Source: Bog-473 sp963742035 (lineage in GTDB: Bacteria > Actinomycetota > Acidimicrobiia > Acidimicrobiales > RAAP-2). From it: 64,000 bases of DNA. Shown in pieces: positions 7,654 to 16,056 of the stretch. The first letter of the stretch is position 1; each line of letters starts with the position of its first letter. Under the pieces are notes generated by a model. That model was not told the origin of the DNA, made no database searches, and saw only the letters and a list, made by a program, of their open reading frames with translations. Made by a program: the position numbers and the translations under genes. The stretch covers positions 62,001 to 126,000 of the forward strand of contig CAVUKH010000007.1 in assembly GCA_963742035.1 (NCBI GenBank), given 5' to 3'.

Positions 7654-8961
7654 ATGCGAGTGAGACATGGATTCAGGGCGCTGACATCGGTGGCGCTGTT
7701 GGGGACGATGTGGGGCGCCGCAATCGTCATGGGGTCGGCCGACTCCGCCGGTGCGGCCGCGTCAACGAGTTCGGTGCCGGGCGTGACGTCGAACTCCATC
7801 ACGGTGGGAACGATCTCGACCCAGACCGGGACACTGGCGTCCAACTTCTCCTCTCTCATCTATGGCGAGAGGGCGTACTACGACTACGTCAATGCCCAGG
7901 GCGGCGTGAACGGGCGCAAGATCGACTACAAGTACGCGCTCGATGACGGTGGGAACCCGACGACGTTCAACCAACTGGCGAACACACTGATCAACCAGGA
8001 CCACGTCTTCGCCGTCACCGGTGTCGCCACGGCGTTCTTCTCGCCCAACCTCTTCGTCGAGTCAGGCATCCCGACCTATGGCTACAACGTGACGGGGAAC
8101 TGGGGCGGCCCGAAGAACCTCTTCGCCGCGACCGGCTCGGTGCAGTACTACCCCGCCGCCGGCCCGCAGGTCGCCTATGTGGCCCGAGAGACGCAGAAGA
8201 AGCCGTCCATCGCCTTCATCGCCTACGGGGTGGCCGCGTCGGCGGCCTCGTGTCAGTCGGAACAGAACTCGCTGAAGGCCGCGGGCTACACCGTGAGTTA
8301 CTCCGACCTCAAGGTCAGCTACCCGGGCTCCACGGTGGCCACGGATGTGCAGCGTATGAAGCAGGCCGGGTCCAACATGGTCGTGAGCTGCATGGACGTG
8401 CAAGGAAACGTGACCATGGCCCGCGCCATCAAGCAGTACGGTCTCAGCAACATGACGCAGCTGTGGTTCAGCGGGAACGACCAGTCCACGCTTGACACGA
8501 ACCAGAGCCTGATGCAGGGCGTCTACTTCGATATCGCGCACGTTCCGTTCACGGCCTCGACGAAGCTTTACCCGGCCCTGAACCTCTACTTCACGCAGAT
8601 GAAGAAGTACGAGCCGAAGTACGTCACCGACGAGATCGCCTTGCAGGGGTGGGAGTCGGCGTACCTGTTCGTCGAGGGTGTCAAGATGGCCGGCAAGAAC
8701 CTCACCCAGGCCAACGTGATTGCCGCGGACAACTCCCTGACGGCGTACACGTCGGGGGGCCTGGAGTCGCCGGTCAACTGGAAGTCCGCCGGTCACAGCG
8801 GGAACGCTCCGCCCTACTGCCTCGCCTACATCAAGGTGTCCGGGACCAAGTACGTGCCGACCCTCAACAAGGGGAAGAACGTCTTCAACTGCTTCCAGTC
8901 GATCAATCCGAAGAAGAATCCGGTCTTCCCGTTGCCGGCGGGCACGCCAGCCCCCTCCTGA
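7654..8961 (+). CDS. ABC transporter substrate-binding protein, branched-chain amino acid (LivK) type
   Basis: A 435-residue exported type I periplasmic-binding-fold protein. An N-terminal signal peptide (about 1-35, MRVRHGFRALTSVALLGTMW...SAGAA) precedes VTSNSITVGTISTQTG, the usual first strand of Liv-type receptors. ERAYYDYVNAQGGVNGRKI and DDGGNP...FNQLANTLINQDHVFAVTGV follow, as in this family. No lipobox Cys is clear, so it may be retained another way. ATG 7654 is preferred over the upstream GTG at 7582 because GGGGAC lies 3 nt before it and the signal peptide then begins the protein. First gene of a four-gene transporter unit. In actinobacteria such systems often import aromatic or steroid-derived acids as well as amino acids. 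Confidence 0.88.
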   Translation: MRVRHGFRALTSVALLGTMWGAAIVMGSADSAGAAASTSSVPGVTSNSITVGTISTQTGTLASNFSSLIYGERAYYDYVNAQGGVNGRKIDYKYALDDGGNPTTFNQLANTLINQDHVFAVTGVATAFFSPNLFVESGIPTYGYNVTGNWGGPKNLFAATGSVQYYPAAGPQVAYVARETQKKPSIAFIAYGVAASAASCQSEQNSLKAAGYTVSYSDLKVSYPGSTVATDVQRMKQAGSNMVVSCMDVQGNVTMARAIKQYGLSNMTQLWFSGNDQSTLDTNQSLMQGVYFDIAHVPFTASTKLYPALNLYFTQMKKYEPKYVTDEIALQGWESAYLFVEGVKMAGKNLTQANVIAADNSLTAYTSGGLESPVNWKSAGHSGNAPPYCLAYIKVSGTKYVPTLNKGKNVFNCFQSINPKKNPVFPLPAGTPAPS

Positions 8962-9017
8962 GCGTTGACCACGAGGAGGACAGGACAAACGCCGGTGTCG
9001 GGTAGTCGGGCGTAGGC

Positions 9018-11030
9018 ATGGAGCAACTGCTCGGCTTCGCGCTTCCGGGCGTGCCCTATGGCTGCACGTACGCGCTGGTCGCGGTCTGCCTCGTTCTGAC
9101 CTACCAGGCGACGGGGGTGTTCAACTTCGCCTTCGGTGCCCAGGCTTTCGCGTCTGCGTTCATCTTCACGTACCTGACCCAGTACCACAACTGGACCGGG
9201 TGGGAGGCCTTCCTCCTCACCGTCGTGGTGATGGGCCCGGTCGTGGGCTGGGCCTTCGACCGTCTGCTGTTCCGTCACATCCCGAACTCGAACAGCACCG
9301 CGAAACTCGTCTGCAGCCTCGCCTTGCTGGTCGGGATTCCGGCCCTCCTGCCGGTGATCTTCGGGCCTCAGAACCTCGACGCCACCACGACCATCTTCCC
9401 GTTCTTCAACCCGAACACCGTCTACTTCACCATCGGAAGCGGCGCCTACGGGACCCCGATCAACGGCATCTATCTGGCCACCATCTCGGTGACGGTCGTG
9501 GTCCTCATACTGCTGACGATTCTGCTGCGTTTCACGAGCCTGGGCCTGCAGATGCGCGGCGCCGTGGAGAGCCGTCGACTGGTCCAACTCGACGGCGTCA
9601 ATGCCAATGGCGTTGTCGCCGTGGCCTGGATCATCTCGAGCTTCATGGCGAGCCTGGCCGGTGTGCTGCTGGCGCCGGTGTTCGGAGCATTCAATTCGGA
9701 CGAGTTCGTCACCCTCACGGTGACGGCAATTGCCGCGGCAGCCTGGGCCCTGTTGCGCTCACTGCCCATTGCGGCCGGCGTGGCGGTGCTCATCGGCGTC
9801 ATCACGACGGTGCTGCAGGGCTACATCCCGCCGAACAGCTTCTGGAATGCGGCGGTTGTGCCGTCGCTGCCGTTCTTCGCCATTGCGGCTGCCCTGCTCA
9901 TTTTGCCGGGGATGCGCAACCTCGATGCCAGCCGGGATCCCCTGGCGACCATCGATCCTCCTCCCGAGCCGATTGCCGCCACCACGCGGGCGCCGAGCAT
10001 GGATCGGATCATCCGGATCGCGTGGTGGGTGCTGTTGGCCGCCTTCTGTGTCTCCATGTTGACGTGGATCCCGGTCACCTGGGAGACCGTCTTCAACAAC
10101 GGTCTGACCCTCTCGATCATCCTCCTCTCGGTCACCCTGATCACGGGCATGGCGGGACAGTTGTCGCTCTGCCAGGCCACCTTCGCCGGTATCGGCGCCT
10201 TCACAGCCGCCGTGTTCTCCGTCCACCTCGGGCTCAACTTCCTCGTGGGAGGCATCATCGGCTGCGTGATCGCGGCCATCGTGGCAGTGGCGCTCGCGCT
10301 GTTGTCCCTGCGGTTACGGGGGCTGGGGCTGGCACTCATGACGTTGGCGGCCGCATTGCTGTTCGACAACACGGCCTTCAACGACATCTGGGTGACCGGC
10401 GGACAACAGGGCACCAGCCTGCAGTCGAAGTGGCTGGGCACCAGCGCTTTCTTCGATTTCAATGGCCACGCCATGTTCATCCTTGCCATGGTCGTGCTCA
10501 TCGTCGCTGTGGTCATCGTGCTGCAGGTACGCAAGGGGACCGTCGGACGCAACCTGGCGGCCATGCGGGGGAGCGAGACGGCGACGGCGGGACTGGGCGT
10601 GAACCCGACCTGGCAACGCATCGTCGTCTTTGCGCTCTCGGGGGCGATCGCCGGCATCGGCGGCGTGCTCTACAGCATCCAGCAGCAGCACGTCTCTCCC
10701 GTGGACTGGAACACGAGCTTCTCACTGGTCCTTGTGGTGCTGGTCGTGACCACGAGCGTGAACACCGTGGAAGGCGCCATTCAGGCCGGCATCGGGCTCT
10801 TCGTGATCGAGCAGCTTCTCACCTACCTCCCTGCGCGCTTCGGTGGCCCGAGCCTGACCATCGTGCTCTTCGCCTTCGGTGCCCTCACGTACGCGCAGCA
10901 TCCGGAAGGCGTGCTCGAGTACCAGAAGCGCCGCTCGACCATGCGCTTCGAAAGGCTGTTCTTCCCCGCCGAGGCCAAAGCGGAAGACCGCAAGACGCGT
11001 GCCGTTTCGGCATCTGGTGCCAATGGCTGA
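9018..11030 (+). CDS. Fused LivH-LivM branched-chain-type ABC permease
   Basis: A 670-residue polytopic membrane protein joining two permeases usually made as separate chains. Residues about 1-300 form the LivH half (GVPYGCTYALVAVCLVLTYQ, TGVFNFAFGAQ, and LGLQMRGAVESRRLVQLDGV as the EAA-like coupling loop). A hydrophilic linker (about 305-330) follows, then the LivM half (about 335-640; TGMAGQLSLCQATFAGIGAF, GLGLALMTLAAAL, LAAMRGSETATAGLGVNPTW as its coupling loop). It begins 56 nt after the receptor gene, and its stop overlaps livG by 8 nt (ATGGCTGA). It forms the membrane channel of the importer; one chain would act as a complete pseudo-dimer. Confidence 0.9.
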   Translation: MEQLLGFALPGVPYGCTYALVAVCLVLTYQATGVFNFAFGAQAFASAFIFTYLTQYHNWTGWEAFLLTVVVMGPVVGWAFDRLLFRHIPNSNSTAKLVCSLALLVGIPALLPVIFGPQNLDATTTIFPFFNPNTVYFTIGSGAYGTPINGIYLATISVTVVVLILLTILLRFTSLGLQMRGAVESRRLVQLDGVNANGVVAVAWIISSFMASLAGVLLAPVFGAFNSDEFVTLTVTAIAAAAWALLRSLPIAAGVAVLIGVITTVLQGYIPPNSFWNAAVVPSLPFFAIAAALLILPGMRNLDASRDPLATIDPPPEPIAATTRAPSMDRIIRIAWWVLLAAFCVSMLTWIPVTWETVFNNGLTLSIILLSVTLITGMAGQLSLCQATFAGIGAFTAAVFSVHLGLNFLVGGIIGCVIAAIVAVALALLSLRLRGLGLALMTLAAALLFDNTAFNDIWVTGGQQGTSLQSKWLGTSAFFDFNGHAMFILAMVVLIVAVVIVLQVRKGTVGRNLAAMRGSETATAGLGVNPTWQRIVVFALSGAIAGIGGVLYSIQQQHVSPVDWNTSFSLVLVVLVVTTSVNTVEGAIQAGIGLFVIEQLLTYLPARFGGPSLTIVLFAFGALTYAQHPEGVLEYQKRRSTMRFERLFFPAEAKAEDRKTRAVSASGANG

Positions 11031-11799
11031 GGTCGAACCGCTCCTCCACCTTCGGGGTGTCTCGAAGTCCTTCGGGGGGATCCAGGCCGTGCACAGCATC
11101 ACGTTCGACGTAGGTGCAGGCGAGAGCGTCGGCCTGGTCGGGCCGAACGGAGCGGGCAAGACGACCTTGTTCAACTGTGTCTGCGGCCAGTTGCGCCCCG
11201 AGGAGGGCGACATCGTCTTCGATGGCAGGCCCCTGTTGGGAATGCCGACCTACAAGCGCGCCCGCATGGGGATCGGCCGTACGTACCAAAGGGTGGAGGT
11301 CTTCACTGACATGTCGGTGCGTGACCACCTGATGGTGGCGGAGCGTTCGCGGCAGGGGGAGGGTCGCCTGTGGCGGGACCTCCTCAATTTGAGCAAGCCG
11401 AAGCCGGAGGAGCTCGAACGGGTCGACGCCACGCTCGACCTCGTGGGCATCTCCCATCTGGCGGACACGTCGGTCAACGCGCTCGGGTTGGGTCACTGCC
11501 GGTTGGTGGAGTTGGCCCGGGCCCTGGCGACGGAGCCCAAGATCCTGCTGGCCGACGAGCCATCGTCGGGGCTCGACCTGCATGAGACGGCCGAGGTGGC
11601 GGCCGTCCTCCGGACGGTGCAGCGCGAGCGCGGCACGGCCGTGCTGCTGGTCGAGCACGACCTCGCCATGGTCGCCGAGGTCGTCGATCGGGCGGTGGTC
11701 ATGGATCTCGGCGCCATGCTGTTCGCGGGCAGCTTCGACGAGTGCATGGCCGATCCGGCCGTGCGCGACGCCTACTTGGGTCAGATGGGGCGCGCGTGA
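11023..11799 (+). CDS. livG: ABC transporter ATPase, LivG type
   Basis: A 258-residue ATPase of the branched-chain-type importer. Walker A is GPNGAGKT (40-47), Walker B is ILLADEPSSGLD and the H-loop His is in LLVEHD. The signature motif is unusual: LGLGHCRLVELARAL replaces the common YGQQRRLEIARAL of LivG, keeping one Gly but losing the Gln pair. The ATG at 11023 is chosen because it matches the family N-terminus (LLHLRGVSKSFGG) and overlaps the permease stop by 8 nt; a longer in-frame reading from 10879 lies inside the permease gene. The gene ends in a 4-nt GTGA overlap with livF. Confidence 0.9.
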   Translation: MAEVEPLLHLRGVSKSFGGIQAVHSITFDVGAGESVGLVGPNGAGKTTLFNCVCGQLRPEEGDIVFDGRPLLGMPTYKRARMGIGRTYQRVEVFTDMSVRDHLMVAERSRQGEGRLWRDLLNLSKPKPEELERVDATLDLVGISHLADTSVNALGLGHCRLVELARALATEPKILLADEPSSGLDLHETAEVAAVLRTVQRERGTAVLLVEHDLAMVAEVVDRAVVMDLGAMLFAGSFDECMADPAVRDAYLGQMGRA

Positions 11800-12578
11800 G
11801 CACCGCCACGGCGGCCCCAGGGTCAGTGGACGTCCTGTCGGTCCACAACGTCAGTGCCGCCTACGGCCCCTACCGAGCGCTCTTCGACGTGTCCTTCCGC
11901 GTGCCCGACGGGGGCATCGTCGCACTCGTCGGTTCCAATGGAGCGGGGAAGTCCACCGTGGCCCGGACGGTCACAGGACTGGTCACGGCCTCGACGGGTC
12001 AGGTCATGTTCTCGGGTCAGGACGTCACCGCGCTTCCGGCCTACAAGATCGCCCGGCTGGGCATGGCCCACGTGGTCGAGGGACGCGGCGTGTTCTCGAG
12101 CCTGACGGTCGAGGAGAACCTGACGTTGGCCTTTCGTCAGCGGGCCGGCCGGGGCAAGCTGAAGGACAACCTCGAACGCGCCTACACGGCCTTTCCCATC
12201 CTCGGTGAACGCCGGCGTCAATCTGGTGGCACCCTCTCGGGAGGCCAACAACGCCTGCTCTCGCTGGCCAAGGTGCTGGTGGTGCCCTCCAAGGTGCTGG
12301 TGGCCGACGAACTCTCGCTGGGTCTCGCTCCCGTCGTCGTCGACACGGTGTACGAGGGGCTCAAGGAGATCAATCGCAACGGCACGGCACTGGTGGTCGT
12401 CGAACAGCAGATCAACCGGGTGCTGGACTTGGCTACCTGGGCCGTCGTGTTGGATCACGGGAGCGTCGCGTACCAGGGCGAGCCCGCGGGTGCGAGTGCC
12501 GAGGTAGAGAATCTGATGGCCCGACGCGAGAAAGCCGTGGCGTCGGGGGCAGCCGAGGTGGAAGAACCCGACAACTAG
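11796..12578 (+). CDS. livF: ABC transporter ATPase, LivF type
   Basis: A 260-residue second ATPase of the importer. Walker A is GSNGAGKS, the signature is the canonical LSGGQQRLLSLAK, Walker B is VLVADELSLGLAP as usual for LivF, and the H-loop position holds Gln (VVEQQIN), a common LivF feature. The GTG at 11796 overlaps the livG stop (GTGA). It pairs with LivG to drive the fused permease. The unit ends here: 37 nt separate it from a thiolase gene with its own ribosome-binding site, which may still be cotranscribed. Confidence 0.9.
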   Translation: MSTATAAPGSVDVLSVHNVSAAYGPYRALFDVSFRVPDGGIVALVGSNGAGKSTVARTVTGLVTASTGQVMFSGQDVTALPAYKIARLGMAHVVEGRGVFSSLTVEENLTLAFRQRAGRGKLKDNLERAYTAFPILGERRRQSGGTLSGGQQRLLSLAKVLVVPSKVLVADELSLGLAPVVVDTVYEGLKEINRNGTALVVVEQQINRVLDLATWAVVLDHGSVAYQGEPAGASAEVENLMARREKAVASGAAEVEEPDN

Positions 12579-12615
12579 GTCCTCGGACCTGCCAAACGCT
12601 CGAGGAGGCAGCAAC

Positions 12616-13797
12616 ATGCGGGAACCGGTCATCGTCGACGTCGTGCGCACGACCTTCGGTAAGCGCGGCGGCGCGCTCGCCAACTGGCACCCGGCGGACC
12701 TCCTGGGTTTCGCACTGACCACGCTCATTGAGCGGACGGGTGTGGATCCCGCGCGGATCGACGACGTCATCGGCGGGTGTGTGAGCCAGGTGGGGGAGCA
12801 GAGCACGAACCTTGCCCGCAACGGGTGGGTCTCGGCCGGACTGCCCCAGTCGGTGCCGGCCACGACCGTCGACCGCCAGTGCGGTTCGTCCCAGCAGGCC
12901 GTGCACTTCGCCGCCGCTGGTGTGGCAGCGGACCACTACGACCTGGTGATCGCCTGCGGTGCCGAGGTGATGAGCCGGGTGCCCCTGGCGTCCAACGCAC
13001 GGGGAGGGACGGGCCCGTTCCCACCCTCGTTCATGGAGCACGTTGATGGGCGCCTGTGGACCCAGTTCCGGGTGAGCCAGGTCCTGGCCGAGCGTTACGG
13101 GATCACGCGCCCGGAGATGGACGCCTACGCCCTCGAGTCCCATCGGCGGTCAGCCGAGAGCTGGGACGACGGGCATTTCGAGCGGGAGGCGGTGGCGGTT
13201 CCGATCAAGGCGGAGGACGGCAGCCTGACAGGGGAGTTCCTCCGCAGCGACGAAGGCATCCGCCGTTCCTCGACGATCGAGGCGCTCGCTGCGCTGCCGC
13301 CGGCCCAGAGCTGGGAGCCGGAGACTGCGCCCGACATCACTGCGGGGAACTCCTCCCAGACGACCGATGGCGCGGCCGCCATGCTCATCGCGGATCGTTC
13401 GGTCGCCGAGGCCCTGGGACTCCCCGTCCGGGCCCGGTTCGCGCACTTCGCCGTCACGGCCGAGGATGCCGCCATCGTGCTCTCTGCCCCTGTGCCCGTG
13501 ACCCACAAGCTCCTCAACCGCTCGGGCATGAAGGTCGACGAGTTCGATGCCGTGGAGTGCAACGAAGCCTTCGCAGCGATCGCGCTCATGTGGCAGAAGG
13601 AGTTCTCCTACGACATGGCGCGCTTCAATCCCCGGGGCGGTGCCATCGCCATCGGTCATCCGCTGGGTGCCAGCGGCGTCCGTCTCATGGGGACGCTCTT
13701 GAACCACCTGGAGGCCACTGGTGGCCGCTACGGCTATCAGACCATGTGTGAGGGCGGTGGCCAGGCCAACGGCACCGTCATCGAGCGGCTGGACTGA
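12616..13797 (+). CDS. Thiolase (acetyl-CoA acyltransferase)
   Basis: A 393-residue canonical thiolase that cleaves 3-oxoacyl-CoA with CoA to acetyl- or propionyl-CoA and a shortened acyl-CoA. Nucleophile Cys89 is in DRQCGSSQQAVH, His348 in IGHPLGASGVR and the second Cys378 in MCEGGGQANG; NEAFA is also present. All residues for catalysis are there, unlike the other three thiolase-fold proteins in the window. The start has a good GGAGGCAGC sequence upstream. The product resembles the FadA5/FadA6 type of actinobacterial catabolic thiolases, but the substrate is not determined. Its 3' end overlaps the oppositely oriented DUF3817 gene by 20 nt. Confidence 0.9.
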   Translation: MREPVIVDVVRTTFGKRGGALANWHPADLLGFALTTLIERTGVDPARIDDVIGGCVSQVGEQSTNLARNGWVSAGLPQSVPATTVDRQCGSSQQAVHFAAAGVAADHYDLVIACGAEVMSRVPLASNARGGTGPFPPSFMEHVDGRLWTQFRVSQVLAERYGITRPEMDAYALESHRRSAESWDDGHFEREAVAVPIKAEDGSLTGEFLRSDEGIRRSSTIEALAALPPAQSWEPETAPDITAGNSSQTTDGAAAMLIADRSVAEALGLPVRARFAHFAVTAEDAAIVLSAPVPVTHKLLNRSGMKVDEFDAVECNEAFAAIALMWQKEFSYDMARFNPRGGAIAIGHPLGASGVRLMGTLLNHLEATGGRYGYQTMCEGGGQANGTVIERLD

Positions 13798-14161
13798 CGC
13801 CTGGAGGCTCGGTTGCCAGCGCGGCATCCTGCGCGGCAATGAGCGGTTGGATCTTTCGGGTCACGATGATCCACTCGACGAGGAAGGTCAGCCCCGGCAC
13901 GAGCCCGGCAACGAACATCAGGATGATCCAGGGGATGTGGAGTCGCGCCTTGAGCGCCAGAAAGCCTGCGGCGATCAGGTAGACGATGTAGAGGTAGCCG
14001 TGACCCACGCCGAAGACGGCGAGTTCGACCTTGAAGCCACCGATCGCGATGTGCAGGCCCGTGAAGAGGAACAACGGGATGATCAACACACCCACGATGT
14101 TCGCCATCAGCTGATACCTGAAGAGAGCTCCTCGCAGGCCGCGCTGGGTCAGCCGCCTCAT
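13778..14161 (-). CDS. DUF3817-type integral membrane protein
   Basis: A 127-residue protein with about three transmembrane segments (near 20-40, 52-70 and 78-100). It begins LFRYQLMANIVGVLIIPLFL and contains GHGYLYIVYLIAA, the pattern of actinobacterial DUF3817 proteins, whose function is unknown. Its ATG overlaps the stop of the upstream membrane-protein gene by 4 nt, so the two are coupled. It converges on the thiolase gene with a 20-nt overlap and no separate terminator. Confidence 0.75.
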   Translation of the reverse strand: MRRLTQRGLRGALFRYQLMANIVGVLIIPLFLFTGLHIAIGGFKVELAVFGVGHGYLYIVYLIAAGFLALKARLHIPWIILMFVAGLVPGLTFLVEWIIVTRKIQPLIAAQDAALATEPPGVSPAAR

Positions 14162-14598
14162 TGCTCGCGCCGGACAACGACGGATTCCCGGGCACGCCAG
14201 GTCTTCGGCCCCTGGGCGGCGAGTTCCGCCAGGCGCGCGTTGTACGCCGCCAATTCGGGATCCGCGCCGTCGGATGCGGCAGGCACGGCCACCGCACCGG
14301 AGGCCGCCGGAGGTGTTTCGGTTGTCTTGGTTTCAGCCGCTGCGGCCGCTTGCTGGCGCAGCATGCCCTTGAGCCCCACGCTGTCGTAGTCGGTGTGGAT
14401 GAGCATCCACCAAAAGTACAGACCGAGGAGCCCGAACGCGGGCCACATGACCGAGTACAGGTAGCTGAGCTGGTTCCCGTCCGCGGCCCGGTTGATCTGC
14501 CACCAGGCGGCCGCCGCGCATCCCGGCACGAAGACGAGGACGGCCAGGTGGAGCGACACGGATCTGCGGGAAAACCACCGTTCACGCACGACGGCCAT
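14158..14598 (-). CDS. Small membrane protein of unknown function
   Basis: A 146-residue protein I do not recognise beyond its layout. Two hydrophobic segments (about 17-36, VSLHLAVLVFVPGCAAAAWW, and 48-66) are followed by a cytoplasm-like Ala/Thr-rich tail with a predicted helical end (YNARLAELAAQGPKTWR). The INRAADGN...LYSVMWPAFGLLG pattern is shared with small proteins encoded next to DUF3817 genes in actinobacteria as far as I recall. It is the first gene of the minus-strand pair and overlaps the next by ATGA. Confidence 0.65.
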   Translation of the reverse strand: MAVVRERWFSRRSVSLHLAVLVFVPGCAAAAWWQINRAADGNQLSYLYSVMWPAFGLLGLYFWWMLIHTDYDSVGLKGMLRQQAAAAAETKTTETPPAASGAVAVPAASDGADPELAAYNARLAELAAQGPKTWRARESVVVRREQ

Positions 14599-14655
14599 GT
14601 TACCGGCCGCCTCCGGCCCGATGATTTCGCCACGGCACCCCGTTAGCCTGGGTCG

Positions 14656-14697
14656 GTGTTGCCCCCCGCACCGAGCGTCCGGTTCGTGGCGCCATGA
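14656..14697 (+). CDS. Candidate leaderless 13-codon upstream ORF
   Basis: GTG at 14656 lies 6 nt after a TAGCCT -10 box (14644-14649), the same layout (TAGCCT-GGGTCN-GTG) seen at rlmN. The ORF runs 13 codons and stops in TGA at 14695-14697, overlapping the ATG of the SRPBCC gene as ATGA. The downstream gene has no ribosome-binding site, so it may be translated by termination-reinitiation. Very short; functional status is inference. Confidence 0.35.
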   Translation: MLPPAPSVRFVAP

Positions 14698-15194
14698 CCA
14701 CCGAGGAGGCCGGAGCGGGAAATGCAGAGGGAATTCCGGGCAGCATCACGACAGTGCACCGGTACGAGCTGCCGCTGCCGCGAGAGGATGTCTGGAGCCT
14801 GATCAGCGATGTGTCGCAGTACCGCTCCTGGTGGCCGTGGTTGCGGGTATTCGACGCCATCGCTCTTGCCGAGGGCGAGACGTGGCGTTGTCAGGTGCAG
14901 CCGCCGATGCCGTATCTGGTGCGGTTCGGCGTGGTGATCGAACAGGTCGAAGGAGGGGCGCTCGTGCGGGCCGCGGTGGTCGGTGACGTGGTCGGGAATG
15001 CGACGCTGAGCCTCGACGACGCCGACATGGGATGCACGGCGACACTGCACAGCTCGCTGGCGCCCGGGAACACCGCCCTCAGGCTGGTCTCCCGCTTCGC
15101 CGGGCCCGTCGCCCGTTTCGGACACGACTGGGTCCTCGATTCCGGGGCCCGCCAGTTCATCGCCCGCGCCGTCGAGCCCGTCGTGGGCGAGTAG
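14694..15194 (+). CDS. SRPBCC/polyketide-cyclase-like ligand-binding protein
   Basis: A 166-residue protein with the START/SRPBCC pattern. VHRYELPLPREDVWSLISDVSQYRSWWPW (about 22-50) gives the first strand and helix, and a long C-terminal helix follows. Such proteins bind hydrophobic ligands or act as cyclases/aromatases; no specific activity can be read. The start ATG at 14694 lacks a visible Shine-Dalgarno and overlaps the stop of a short upstream ORF. A GTG-start membrane protein follows 11 nt after its stop, so the two are probably one transcript. Confidence 0.75.
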   Translation: MTTEEAGAGNAEGIPGSITTVHRYELPLPREDVWSLISDVSQYRSWWPWLRVFDAIALAEGETWRCQVQPPMPYLVRFGVVIEQVEGGALVRAAVVGDVVGNATLSLDDADMGCTATLHSSLAPGNTALRLVSRFAGPVARFGHDWVLDSGARQFIARAVEPVVGE

Positions 15195-15205
15195 ACACCC
15201 TTGGC

Positions 15206-16045
15206 GTGAAGTTCTCGTTTCGACAGATCCTGGCCTCCACCGCCGGCGCGGTGATTGCGGCGATCATCGCGTCGACCTTCGGGGTCAAGGGCACGATCGT
15301 CGGGGTGGCCATCGGGTCGGCGGCTGCCACCATGGCCACCGCTTTCGTGGCCCAGTCGATCGAGCGGGGCCACGAGGCCGTGAAGCAGGTGGTGGTGAAG
15401 GCGCCCGAAACGTCGACGTTGTTGCGCAGGCTCGGCGGAACCGGTGCCAGCGGCGACACCGACACACACGCCTCGTCGGCGCCGACGGAGGTGGTGCGTC
15501 CGGGGCCGCCGGACGATCGCACCGCCGACATGGCATCGACGGCCGCCCCCGTGGGCGAGACCGTGGAGATCTCCGCGGTGGCCGATGCCCCCGCCACGGA
15601 ACGCCTGCAGGCCACGACCAGACCGGTGCGACCTGTGGTTCGTCGGCCGGGCATCACGTGGCGTGCCATCGCTGGCACGGCGGTCATCGTGTTCGTGCTG
15701 GCACTCCTCTTCATCACGGCGATCGAACTGATCTCGGGCAAGCCGTTGTCCAGCATCTTCGGCGGGTCCGCTGTGGGAACCTCAGTGAAGAACCTCTTCT
15801 CGCCGGGCCCAGCGCCGGCGACCACGCCGACGAGCACGACGACTCCCACCACTCGACCGACCAACACGTCCTCCACCACGTCGACATCGTCGTCCACCAC
15901 CACCACCACGACGACACCGGGCACAACGACGACGAGCACCAGCGCCCCCGCGGGCAACGTCACCACCACGACGTCCCCGGCCCCGACGGGCACCTCGACC
16001 ACCGTGGCGACCGGCGGCGCACCGACGTCCTCGTCGGCGCCCTGA
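15206..16045 (+). CDS. Membrane protein with long Thr/Ser-rich C-terminal tail
   Basis: A 279-residue protein of unknown function. An N-terminal hydrophobic, Gly/Ala-rich segment (about 8-48) is followed by a polar linker, a clear transmembrane helix (about 150-172, AGTAVIVFVLALLFITAIEL) and a tail (about 195-279) made almost wholly of Thr, Ser and Pro. The tail is probably extracellular and resembles O-glycosylated mucin-like stalks of actinobacterial surface proteins. The GTG at 15206 is chosen because it follows the SRPBCC stop closely and starts with MKFSFRQILAS. Codons ACC/ACG are heavily repeated in the tail. Confidence 0.65.
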   Translation: MKFSFRQILASTAGAVIAAIIASTFGVKGTIVGVAIGSAAATMATAFVAQSIERGHEAVKQVVVKAPETSTLLRRLGGTGASGDTDTHASSAPTEVVRPGPPDDRTADMASTAAPVGETVEISAVADAPATERLQATTRPVRPVVRRPGITWRAIAGTAVIVFVLALLFITAIELISGKPLSSIFGGSAVGTSVKNLFSPGPAPATTPTSTTTPTTRPTNTSSTTSTSSSTTTTTTTPGTTTTSTSAPAGNVTTTTSPAPTGTSTTVATGGAPTSSSAP

Positions 16046-16056
16046 GGGCCGGGAGT

